A stretch of DNA of 23,983 nucleotides from Clostridiales bacterium (GTDB lineage: Bacteria; Bacillota; Clostridia; Christensenellales; Aristaeellaceae): assembly GCA_004554085.1 (NCBI GenBank), contig SFNY01000035.1:1-23983 (forward strand). The letters run 5' to 3'. Shown here piece by piece: positions 8,318-15,882 of this stretch. The notes beneath the pieces were generated by a model that saw only the letters and a list, made by a program, of their open reading frames with translations, was not told the origin of the DNA and searched no databases. Within the stretch, counting starts at the first letter, position 1, and each line of letters begins with the position of its first letter. The position numbers and the translations under genes are program-made.

Positions 8318-11188
8318 ATGCTGAACACCGGCAAGCGCATCCACGGGTTTGAGATCGTCCGATCCAGAGAGGTCTTGGAGCTCAACGGCGTGCTGTATGA
8401 AATGACGCATGAAAGGACGGGTGCAAGGCTGTGCTGGCTCGACAACGGGCAGGCCAACAAGCTCTTTGGCGTCGCCTTTACGACCCTTCCCTCGGACGAC
8501 ACGGGCGTTTTCCACATTCTGGAGCACTCGGTTCTCTGCGGCTCGGAGAAATATCCCGTGAAGGAGCCCTTCGTCGAGCTGCTGAAGAGCTCGCTGAACA
8601 CCTTCCTGAACGCGCTGACCTATCCCGACCGGACGGTCTATCCGGTGTCCAGCCGCAATTCGCAGGACTTTCTGAACCTCGTCAGCGTCTATCTGGACGC
8701 AGTCTTTGCGCCCCGCTTTCTGGAGAACAGGAGCATCTTCCTGCAGGAGGGCTGGCGCATTGACGAGGAGGATGGCAAGCCCTGCTATAAGGGCGTTGTC
8801 TACAACGAAATGAAGGGCGCGCTCAGCGACGAGCTTGGCCTGATCTCCCGCAGGTTCCGAAAGCTGATCTTCCCGGACACCGCCTACGGCTTCAATTCGG
8901 GCGGCTCCCCGGAGGCCATCCGCACGCTCAGCTACGAGCAGTTCGTCGAAACCTATCGCGACGCCTACCATCCGTCGAACGTATACGTCTATCTGGACGG
9001 CAGCGTGCCGCTGGATGAGACCCTTGCCCTGCTGGATGAGTATTTCTCCCGTTATAATCGGAAAGAAACCCTTCCGGTCTTCACCCTGCAGCGGCCCACC
9101 GCCACCGAAAAGACGGATTTCTATGAGGTCAAGGAGGGCGCTCCCACCGAAAACAAGGCTTCCCTGACCTTCGGAAAGATTATCTGCGACTGGAGGCGCA
9201 GGTACAGGGCGCAGGCGGTTCGCGTGCTGGGCGATGCGCTCACCGGCAACAATGAATCGCCGCTGAAGAAGGCGCTGCTGGATTCCGGCCTCGCCATGAA
9301 CATCTCCGTATCCTGCCAGACCTCCGGGCTGCAGCCCTATGTGACGGTCTACATCAAGGACGTCAAGGACGGCGCAGCCGCTCAGGTCATGGAGCTGCTG
9401 CGCGAGGAGGCGGAGAAACTGCTGACCTCCGGTCTGGATCGTGCGACCCTGCACGCGGTCATCAACCGCATGGAGTTCCAGTTCCGCGAACCGGAGGAGC
9501 CGCAGGGCCTGTACAGGTGCACGGAGATTCTGAACGGCTGGCAGTACGGCGGCGATCCGCTGGATTCGCTGGTTTACGATCCGCTGTTCACAAGCCTGCG
9601 CCGCATGGTCGACGCGGGCGAATATGAGGCGCTGCTCCGGGAGATCTTCGTGAACGCGGACGGGCGCGTCGTCCTGCACATGGAGCCGTCCGCAAGTCTC
9701 GGCGAGGAGCTGCGCGCAGCGGAGGCCAGCGAGCTGCAGGCGATCTGCATCGGCTGGTCTGAGGAGGAGCGCGAACGCAAGCGTCTGGAGAACGCGCGCC
9801 TCCAGCAGTGGCAGCAGACCCCCGACGCACCCGAGGCCATCGCCAGCATCCCCGTGCTGAGGCTTGACGAGATCGATTGCTCCGTGGAGTGGATGGACAC
9901 CGTCGAGGAGCGCATCGACGGCATAACCGTGCTGTATCATCCTGCGTCCACGCAGAGCATCGTGTATGCAAACTCCTTCTTCTCGCTGACGGATTATACG
10001 CTGGATGAGCTCACCCGGCTTGCCCTGCTGCCGAAGCTCCTGGGCAAGCTCCCGACCAAAACGCATTCCGCGCTCGAGCTGGAGCGCCTGCTGAAGACCT
10101 ATACCGGCACGATGGAGTTTTCAATCCTCCCGATGAGCATCGGGGACGACGTGCAGACCTCCCTCCCCTGCCTCATGGTTCGCTTCAGCGCACTGCGGGA
10201 GAATCTCGACAGGGCCGTCGAGCTGATGGTGGACATTCTGAAGAACACCCTTTGGGATCGGGAGAGGGTCGGTCTGATCGTCCGGCAGCTGGACGTCAAC
10301 CTCAGTCGCATCGGCATCCTCGGCGGGCACATCATCGGCATGTTCTCCGTCATCGCGCCCTATTCCGCCACCGCTGCGGTCACCGAGGCCACCGGGGGCG
10401 GCAGCTTCTACCGCTGGATGCATGGCTTTGCGGCGGATTTCGACGCGCAGTTCGACAGCCTCGCCGCCCTTGCCCAGCGCATGCAGCGCGAGACCATCTG
10501 CAGGAGCCGCCTCACCCTCGGCGTGACGGCCCAGCAGTCCTGCCGTCTGGATCGCCTGAAGGAGCTGCTGCCCATGGGGAGCGCGGTTCCCACAAGCGCC
10601 GCTTACAGCATGTCCATGCCCGCGCGCATCGGCATGCGGATTCCCGCGCAGATCAACTACGCCGCGCAGGGCTATCACCTGAGGGGAGCGGGTATGAAGT
10701 TCCATGGAAGCATGAAGGTTGCAGAGAAGATCCTGTCTCTGAACTACTTCTGGAACGAGATCCGCGCGAAGGGCGGCGCGTATGGCGCGGGCTTTGCGAT
10801 CGGCCCCGGCGGCGGCATGTACACCTACACCTACCGCGATCCCTCCCCCGCTGCCTCGCTGGCGGCAAACGCCGGTGCAGCGGCCTATCTGGAGGACTTC
10901 TGCGCGGGCGACGAGCCGCTGGAGCGTTACATCATCTCCACCGTCGCTGAGGATGATCCCCTGCGCTCCCCCGCCAGCAACGGCCAGATCGCCGACGTCA
11001 ACTGGCTTACGCGGTTCACGAAGGAGCAGGCCGTTCGGATTCGCGATGAGATGCAGCACACGACCCGCGATGATCTTCTCGCCCTCCCCGACGTTCTGAG
11101 GGCCTTCGCGGAAAAGGGAACCGTCTGCGTTGTCGGGCATCAGGGAGCCATCGACGAATGCGGGGACATGACTCCGATGGAGATCTGA
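8318..11188 (+). CDS. M16C family zinc metallopeptidase (insulinase/presequence-protease-like)
   Basis: A 956-residue peptidase of the M16C subfamily, whose members degrade peptides inside a closed two-half chamber. The length is typical of one-chain members. The inverted zinc motif HxxEH is at residues 66-70 (HILEH), within the characteristic context LEHSVLCGSEKYPVKEPF. The third zinc ligand is probably E164 in VYNEMKGAL. The C-terminal half carries RAKGGAYGAGFAIGPGGGMY (around 817-836), the conserved GGAYG region that contributes to substrate binding. No signal peptide is visible, so it is probably cytoplasmic and may recycle peptides, as suggested for related bacterial enzymes. The ATG at 8318 follows ACGGAGG with a 7-nt gap; longer starts would run into the promoter. 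The gene stands alone between a promoter and a terminator. Substrates are unknown. Confidence 0.92.
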   Translation: MLNTGKRIHGFEIVRSREVLELNGVLYEMTHERTGARLCWLDNGQANKLFGVAFTTLPSDDTGVFHILEHSVLCGSEKYPVKEPFVELLKSSLNTFLNALTYPDRTVYPVSSRNSQDFLNLVSVYLDAVFAPRFLENRSIFLQEGWRIDEEDGKPCYKGVVYNEMKGALSDELGLISRRFRKLIFPDTAYGFNSGGSPEAIRTLSYEQFVETYRDAYHPSNVYVYLDGSVPLDETLALLDEYFSRYNRKETLPVFTLQRPTATEKTDFYEVKEGAPTENKASLTFGKIICDWRRRYRAQAVRVLGDALTGNNESPLKKALLDSGLAMNISVSCQTSGLQPYVTVYIKDVKDGAAAQVMELLREEAEKLLTSGLDRATLHAVINRMEFQFREPEEPQGLYRCTEILNGWQYGGDPLDSLVYDPLFTSLRRMVDAGEYEALLREIFVNADGRVVLHMEPSASLGEELRAAEASELQAICIGWSEEERERKRLENARLQQWQQTPDAPEAIASIPVLRLDEIDCSVEWMDTVEERIDGITVLYHPASTQSIVYANSFFSLTDYTLDELTRLALLPKLLGKLPTKTHSALELERLLKTYTGTMEFSILPMSIGDDVQTSLPCLMVRFSALRENLDRAVELMVDILKNTLWDRERVGLIVRQLDVNLSRIGILGGHIIGMFSVIAPYSATAAVTEATGGGSFYRWMHGFAADFDAQFDSLAALAQRMQRETICRSRLTLGVTAQQSCRLDRLKELLPMGSAVPTSAAYSMSMPARIGMRIPAQINYAAQGYHLRGAGMKFHGSMKVAEKILSLNYFWNEIRAKGGAYGAGFAIGPGGGMYTYTYRDPSPAASLAANAGAAAYLEDFCAGDEPLERYIISTVAEDDPLRSPASNGQIADVNWLTRFTKEQAVRIRDEMQHTTRDDLLALPDVLRAFAEKGTVCVVGHQGAIDECGDMTPMEI

Positions 11189-11818
11189 TCTGCGGCACAC
11201 TGTAACCGCATCTTCTGATTGAGACATACTTGAAGCCCCGGAGCTGATTACACATCAGACTCCGGGGATGCTTTCATAGAACAAAACGATGTTGAATCTG
11301 CACAGTACCGATTTGATCGTTTTGCATCGTGAAATATACTGACTGATTCCAAGGAGCTGTGATCTGTACATATATGCTTTGAGCTCAGCACTCTCATCGT
11401 CTTTTTCTTCAGGTTCTCCACGCGCACCTGTTTCATGGGAGCAACCTTCTTAAACTGTGTTCATAACGGGAGCTGCAATTCGCGCGCCTGATTAAAGATG
11501 CATTATGATTCTCTTGAATATTTTATACTTCTTTTGGTAGTGGACCGCAGTACAGATTTCATGGGCAGATATAAGTGGAAGTGGACAGTCAGAAGGAGAA
11601 AACAAAGCCGTGCTCAAGGGGAATTCCTCCGGCCGCCGGCGGTTGTGCCGGAAACACGATCGACCGGAATTCACCAACGGGTTTAAAATTGCAATGCGTC
11701 CGGAACAGGAGATTTCCCAATAATTCCACTCTCAGATTCCGTTGATGGGTATGAAGCAGACGTTTACAGGCCGCAGTTCCCCGAGTCCGGTCATGCGGTG
11801 CGTTAAACTGATTGCCAC
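11189..11818. other. 630-base gene-poor spacer, possibly holding decayed sequence
   Basis: Apart from the terminator hairpin at 11236-11267, no convincing gene is seen. A 62-codon minus frame (11436-11248, beginning MKQVRVENLKKK) has a weak AAGG 8 nt before its ATG. However, it ends inside the terminator hairpin and resembles nothing I recognise. A plus frame from about 11550 to 11722 reads GENKAVLKGNSSGRRRLCRK without a good start. A 9-bp inverted repeat, CAAAACGAT/ATCGTTTTG, lies at 11282-11290 and 11316-11324. The region is more A/T-rich than its neighbours, which would fit a remnant of a lost gene or element, but no terminal repeats or target duplication were found. Confidence 0.4.
11236..11276 (+). 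terminator. Terminator-like hairpin after the M16 peptidase gene
   Basis: CCCCGGA (11236-11242) pairs with TCCGGGG (11261-11267), and an inner CTGAT/ATCAG stem (11244-11248 with 11254-11258) extends the hairpin. The following tract, ATGCTTTCAT, is only weakly T-rich. It starts 47 bases after the peptidase stop codon. Confidence 0.6.
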
Positions 11819-12751
11819 TCAGTTCTCCCCCGTATCATTTTCAGTCTCCCCCAGCAGATCCGTCATCACGCCGCCACTGGAGCGCATCTGACCCGGCGAG
11901 CAGCCGATTTTCTTCCGAAAGATCCGGGAAAAGTGACAGAGGTCCCGAAACCCCACCCGGACAGCAATCTCCGAGATGGACATGTCCGTGGCGACCAGCA
12001 GATCGATGGCCCGGGCGATTCGGTAGTGAATCAGATACTGATACATGGATTTGCTGGTGTAGAGCTTGATCTGACGGTTCAGATAGTTCGGATGATAGCC
12101 GAACTGCTTCCCCAACGTCTCATTGTTGATCGGCTCGGCGTAGTGTGCGTGAATATAGTCCAGCACGCGCTCCATCTTCGCAACGGATACGTTCCGCTCC
12201 GATTCCGACAAACTCACATTGCGGCATATGTGCACCAGAAGGCCGCTCATCATGCCGCTGAGCAGTTCGCTGCAAAACAGCTTCTGGCTTTTGAACTCCC
12301 GCAGCATCTCCTGGAGCGTGTCCTCCACAAACTGCATGTTGTTCAGCTGGATGGGCCGGTTCATGCGCGGCACGTCCGTGAATTCTACCGACTCCCATCT
12401 TCCCTCCCAGTCGAACATCGCCATCGCATCCGGCGGGATGGGCACGGTCAGATCGCTCATCTCCCAGGTGTAATCGAAGTTTGCGCCCAGCAGCACCAGC
12501 GGGTCGCTCTCCACGTCGCTGACCATGCGGTAGCTCACACCCGAGCGCCACAGCACCACCTGACCGGGGCACATGCGCCGCTCCTCTCCCTCGATGTACA
12601 GCACCCCCGTGCCGTCGGCCACGTAGAAGATGCGGCAGTCATAGGGGCAGACCGCGCTGAAACGGGGATAAGTCTCCTGCCGGATGATGATGCGCTGCAC
12701 ATAGCGCACAAACGGCCGTATCTCTGAAAAGGACATCCTCTTGAAGCGCAT
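11819..12751 (-). CDS. AraC-family transcriptional regulator with N-terminal cupin-type sensing domain
   Basis: A 310-residue regulator. The N-terminal part (~20-110) is a cupin/AraC-ligand-binding type barrel (RIFYVADGTGVLYIEGEE, then MCPGQVVLWRSGVSYRM). The C-terminal ~105 residues (~187-293) form the double helix-turn-helix AraC domain (INNETLGKQFGYHPNYLNRQ, and ISEIAVRVGFRDLCHFSRIF followed by GCSPGQ). AraC proteins with this layout usually activate sugar catabolic operons on binding the sugar. The ATG at 12751 is chosen because AGGAGG lies 6 nt upstream (12763-12758); a longer TTG start at 12769 would put this site inside the gene. The gene diverges from the isomerase/mutarotase/ABC operon, so local control of that operon is likely. 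The inducer is unknown. Confidence 0.9.
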   Translation of the reverse strand: MRFKRMSFSEIRPFVRYVQRIIIRQETYPRFSAVCPYDCRIFYVADGTGVLYIEGEERRMCPGQVVLWRSGVSYRMVSDVESDPLVLLGANFDYTWEMSDLTVPIPPDAMAMFDWEGRWESVEFTDVPRMNRPIQLNNMQFVEDTLQEMLREFKSQKLFCSELLSGMMSGLLVHICRNVSLSESERNVSVAKMERVLDYIHAHYAEPINNETLGKQFGYHPNYLNRQIKLYTSKSMYQYLIHYRIARAIDLLVATDMSISEIAVRVGFRDLCHFSRIFRKKIGCSPGQMRSSGGVMTDLLGETENDTGEN

Positions 12752-12783
12752 ATCCCACCTCCTGGACAAAATCCCACATTTAC

Positions 12784-12812
12784 ATCATACAGAACTCCGC
12801 CATGGAAAGCAA
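12784..12812 (-). promoter_or_regulatory. Probable promoter of the AraC-type regulator gene
   Basis: On the minus strand TTGCTT (12812-12807) and TATGAT (12789-12784) are separated by 17 bp. The -10 matches five of six consensus bases and the -35 only the first three. The leader would be about 26 nt and ends in AGGAGG. Confidence 0.5.
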
Positions 12813-12852
12813 GGGAATTCCACAGAAAATGTTTATTTACGACAAGTATTCC

Positions 12853-12894
12853 TTTACAATTTCAATTTAACAGGATTTTATCAAATGGTATATT
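12853..12894 (+). promoter_or_regulatory. Candidate promoter(s) of the sugar operon
   Basis: Two overlapping candidates lie in the A/T-rich divergent region. One is TTTACA (12853-12858) with TTTTAT (12876-12881) at 17 bp. The other is a weak TTTAAC (12866-12871) with TATATT (12889-12894) at 17 bp. A poor -35 box is common where an AraC protein activates. No clear direct-repeat operator could be picked out by eye. Confidence 0.35.
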
Positions 12895-12995
12895 GGGATC
12901 ACAGGCAGCGCAGGACAACATGCCGCGCGCAGCCCAACAGATCGGGAGAATCCGGACTGCAAATGTTGCCGAATATCATGCAAAGGGTGAGGTAT

Positions 12996-14441
12996 ATGAT
13001 CGGACGACTGAAGAAGAGGAGCGCGCGCATCGGCGTATTCTGCGTGGCGCATCCGGTGTACTGGCCGCAGTTTCCCGGCCTTCTTGAAACCCTGATGGGC
13101 TACCATGAGGATTTCAAGAAATTGGTGGAATCCAACGAAGTTGAAGTGATCGACTTTGGAATGATCGACGAGAGCGAAAAATCCTATGCGGCGCTGGATC
13201 GTATGAAGAGTGCAAAACTGGACCTTGTTTTTTGCAACATGGTGACCTACGCCACGTCCTCGGTATTTGCGCCGATCATGCGCGGTCTGGACATTCCGGT
13301 GGTGCTGGCCGCGCTTCAGCCGCTGCCCCATCTGGACTATGACACCGCCAACACCCGCCGCCAGCTGGAGAACGACAGCATCTGCTCCGTACCGGAGTTC
13401 ACCGGCGTGGCGATCCGCATGGGCAAGCGCGTTGCAGATGTGATCATCGGCATGCTCTACAACGATCCGAAGTCCGCTGCAGACGTGCGCGAATGGTGCG
13501 AAATCGCCAAGGTGCTGCATGATCTCAAGGGTGCGCGCTTCGGTCTGATGGGCCACGTGCTGGAGGCCATGTACGACATGCACGCCGATCCCACCGCCAT
13601 CTCGGCCGCCTTCGGAGTGCACGTGCCGCTGCTGGAGATCGATGACGTGCTGCGCGTCGCCGACAGCGTGACCGAGGAGGAGATCCGCGAGAAGAGCCGC
13701 CTGATCCTGGAGAACTTCGACACGCCCGATCCCAAATCCGATCCTCTCACCATGCGTCTGACCGATGCCGACCTGTACAAATCCGCCCGCGCGGCGGTGA
13801 CGCTGGACAAGTTCGTCCAGGAATACCACCTCACCGGCCTGGCCTACTACTACAACGGGCAGCCCGGTTCGCCCCAGCAGGAGATGATCAGCTCCTTCAT
13901 CGTGGGCAACTCCCTGCTCAACGCCCAGGGCATCCCCATGTGCGGCGAGTTCGACCTCAAAACCTGCATCGCCATGTTCATCATGGATCGCCTGAACATC
14001 GGCGGCAGCTTTGCGGAGTTCCATCCCTTCGACTTTGACGAGGGCTTCATCTTCGTCGGCCACGACGGCCCCCACCACATCGCCATCGCGGAGGGCAAGC
14101 CGGTGCTGCGCAGCCTGAAGGCCTACCACGGCAAGCCGGGTTCGGGCGCATCGGTGGAGTTCAAGATCAAGGAGGGCCCCATCACCATGCTGGGCCTGAC
14201 CCAGACCGGCGACGGCCGTTTCAAGTTCGTCATCGGCGAGGGCATGTCCGCCAAGGGCCCGATCCCGCCCACCGGCAACACCAACACCCGCGGCTTCTTC
14301 GAGCCCGACGCGCGCACCTTCATCAAGAAGTGGGTCATGGCCGGCCCCACCCACCACTACGCCCTGGGTGTCGGCCACCACGCCGAGACCATCCGCAAGC
14401 TGGCGGAGGTGCTGGGCATCGAGGCCGAGATCATCCGCTGA
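12996..14441 (+). CDS. L-arabinose/L-fucose isomerase family protein
   Basis: A 481-residue member of the L-fucose/L-arabinose isomerase superfamily, which interconverts an aldose and ketose using a divalent metal. The pattern of candidate metal and catalytic residues follows AraA: E318 in MCGEFDLKT, E341 in GGSFAEFHPFDFDEG, a His in GHDGPHH (H356, H360 or H361), and H453/H454 in GPTHHYALGVGHH near the C terminus. The N-terminal half is a Rossmann-like fold (RIGVFCVAHPVYWPQFPGLL). The ATG at 12996 follows AAGGG with an 8-nt gap. ATGs at 12963 and 12978 are alternatives with weaker sites. It is the first gene of an operon with a rhamnose-mutarotase-like gene 9 nt downstream and ABC importer genes. 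The exact sugar cannot be read from sequence; L-rhamnose, L-fucose, L-arabinose or a related sugar are all possible. Confidence 0.8.
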   Translation: MIGRLKKRSARIGVFCVAHPVYWPQFPGLLETLMGYHEDFKKLVESNEVEVIDFGMIDESEKSYAALDRMKSAKLDLVFCNMVTYATSSVFAPIMRGLDIPVVLAALQPLPHLDYDTANTRRQLENDSICSVPEFTGVAIRMGKRVADVIIGMLYNDPKSAADVREWCEIAKVLHDLKGARFGLMGHVLEAMYDMHADPTAISAAFGVHVPLLEIDDVLRVADSVTEEEIREKSRLILENFDTPDPKSDPLTMRLTDADLYKSARAAVTLDKFVQEYHLTGLAYYYNGQPGSPQQEMISSFIVGNSLLNAQGIPMCGEFDLKTCIAMFIMDRLNIGGSFAEFHPFDFDEGFIFVGHDGPHHIAIAEGKPVLRSLKAYHGKPGSGASVEFKIKEGPITMLGLTQTGDGRFKFVIGEGMSAKGPIPPTGNTNTRGFFEPDARTFIKKWVMAGPTHHYALGVGHHAETIRKLAEVLGIEAEIIR

Positions 14442-14450
14442 GGCGTCCGC

Positions 14451-14762
14451 ATGGAGAAAAGAGTGTGGAAGGCCCGGGTGCTGCCGGGCATGCTGGCGGA
14501 ATACCGGCGCAGGCACGACGAAATCTGGCCGGAGATGGCCGCGGCGCTGCGGGAATCCGGCATCCGGAATTACACCATTTGGAACAACGGCGACGAGCTG
14601 ATCGGCTACTACGAATGCCCCGATCTGGAGGCCGCCGAGCGCTACAAGGCTGCCAGCCCGGTCATGCAGCGCTGGAGTCGCTCCATGGAGGGAATCATGG
14701 AAATGGAGCGCAGCGCGAGCGGCGAGGTCGCCCGTTACGAATGCATCTTTGAGCTGAACTGA
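14451..14762 (+). CDS. L-rhamnose mutarotase-like protein (RhaM/YiiL family)
   Basis: A 103-residue protein of the RhaM family, dimeric ferredoxin-like-fold enzymes that interconvert sugar anomers so that the right form reaches the isomerase. RRHDEIWPEM places a histidine at position 22, the catalytic His22 of E. coli RhaM. Other family features are NYTIWNNGDELIGYYE and VMQRWSRSME. In E. coli the last motif reads QRWWKYM; here the second Trp is Ser, so sugar preference may differ. A GAGG overlapping the upstream stop (14440-14443) lies 7 nt before the ATG, indicating coupling to the isomerase gene. The final residues (RYECIFELN) match the family's C-terminal strand. The family call is confident; the true substrate is open. 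Confidence 0.88.
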   Translation: MEKRVWKARVLPGMLAEYRRRHDEIWPEMAAALRESGIRNYTIWNNGDELIGYYECPDLEAAERYKAASPVMQRWSRSMEGIMEMERSASGEVARYECIFELN

Positions 14763-14823
14763 GATGCAAAGCGATGTGCAATGCAGGCAAAGCCTGTGAA
14801 ATATGAATGAGGAGGAAACTTAC

Positions 14824-15789
14824 ATGAAGAAACTGCTTTCAATGGTACTGGTACTGGTGCTTGTGCTGTCGCTGGGCGCGGCGCTCGCCGAGGGACACAC
14901 CATCGCCCTCGCGAACATCAACGAGAAGGGCGTATTCGGCAAGCTGGTCAAGATGGGCTTCGAGAACGCATGCGAGAGCCGCGGCTGGGAGCTGCTGTAC
15001 GCGGACAACAACTCTGACGGTCAGACTGCCGTCTCCAACGCGGAGAGCCTGGCGCTTCGCGGCCCGGAATTCGTGGTCGACATGAATGTTGACGCCTCCG
15101 TGGGCCAGACCATCATGGACATCTTCGGCGCAGCGGACATCCCGGTGCTGGCCGTGGACATCGCCCTTCCCGGCGCGCCCTTCTTCGGCATCGACTCCGG
15201 CGCAATGGGCACCTTCAACGGCGAGTACATGGCCGAGTACATCAAGGAGAACTGGGACGGCGAGGTGGACTACTGCGTACTGATCACCCAGATCGCCTCC
15301 GGCGACGAGGTCAACAAGCGCGTGCGCAACTGCGCCGTGGCGCTGGAGGACTGCGGCATCAAGGTCGGCACCGTCGAGGAGATCGAGGGCCAGAACGACA
15401 CCGCCGTCGCCCAGACCCGCTTCACCGACTTTCTGACCGCCCATCCGGACGCGCAGAAGATCGTGGTCTTCACCATCAACGAGAACACCGCCCAGGGCGC
15501 CTATGCCGCCGCCGTGACCGCCAACCGCGAGTAGGACGTGCGCATCATGTCCGCCAACTGCGGCACCCAGTTCGTGGAGCCCATGTATGAGAGCGAGGGC
15601 AACATGTCCTGGATCGCCACCTGCGCGAACTTCCCCGAGCTCTACGGCGAGCAGTGCTGCCAGCTGATCGAGCGCTACTTCGCGGGCGAGACCCTGGAAG
15701 GCAGCTACGCCTGCAACATGGTCGCCATCGACTGGAGCAACATCGCAGAGTACTATCCGCTGGACAACCTCCCCTGGAACAACTTCTGA
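14824..15789 (+). pseudogene. Ribose-type sugar ABC transporter substrate-binding protein, interrupted by in-frame TAG at 15532-15534
   Basis: A type I periplasmic-binding-protein-like sugar receptor. The ATG at 14824 has GGAGG 8 nt upstream. A signal peptide (MKKLLSMVLVLVLVLSLGAA, cleavage after ALA) leads into a Rossmann core beginning GHTIALANINEKGVFGKLV. The frame meets TAG at 15532 after ANRE, yet continues in the same frame with DVRIMSANCGTQFVEPMY up to YYPLDNLPWNNF and TGA at 15789. That gives 321 codons if the TAG is read, the normal family length. Without read-through only about 236 residues form and the second lobe is lost. A single substitution (for example from TAC, AAG or CAG) or a sequencing error explains it most simply. 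No lipobox cysteine is present, unlike most Gram-positive binding proteins. Downstream ATPase and permease genes look intact. Confidence 0.8.
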
Positions 15790-15805
15790 TCTTCCCTTGG
15801 CCGGT

Positions 15806-15839
15806 CTCCGGCGCCCGCCCCGCTGAGCGGACGCCGGAG
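15806..15839 (+). promoter_or_regulatory. Intercistronic stem-loop between binding-protein and ATPase genes
   Basis: CTCCGGCG (15806-15813) pairs perfectly with CGCCGGAG (15832-15839), with an inner CCGC-TGA-GCGG hairpin (15820-15830). No T-run follows, so it is not a standard terminator. In ABC operons such hairpins often protect the upstream message and let the binding protein be made in excess; that role is inferred. Confidence 0.6.
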
Positions 15840-15882
15840 CGCTTTCCCGGCGCGCCACCAAATGCACAGGAGATGAAAAACG

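Noticed and set aside
8132..10066. A 644-codon open frame on the minus strand
   Set aside because: It lies opposite the M16 peptidase, whose motifs are clear; composition is that of an antisense frame and it would cross the peptidase promoter.
11498..11686. A 62-codon plus-strand frame starting MHYDSLEY as a small gene
   Set aside because: No ribosome binding site, no recognisable family, and an Arg-rich second half typical of chance frames in GC-rich DNA.
12867..14516. A 549-codon open frame on the minus strand
   Set aside because: Antisense to the isomerase gene, which has clear metal-site motifs; no motif or start signal of its own.
15532..15534. Genome-wide reassignment of TAG to an amino acid
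   Set aside because: The VWA gene and the cyclase gene in this window both end in TAG at positions where the protein is complete, so TAG works as a stop here.
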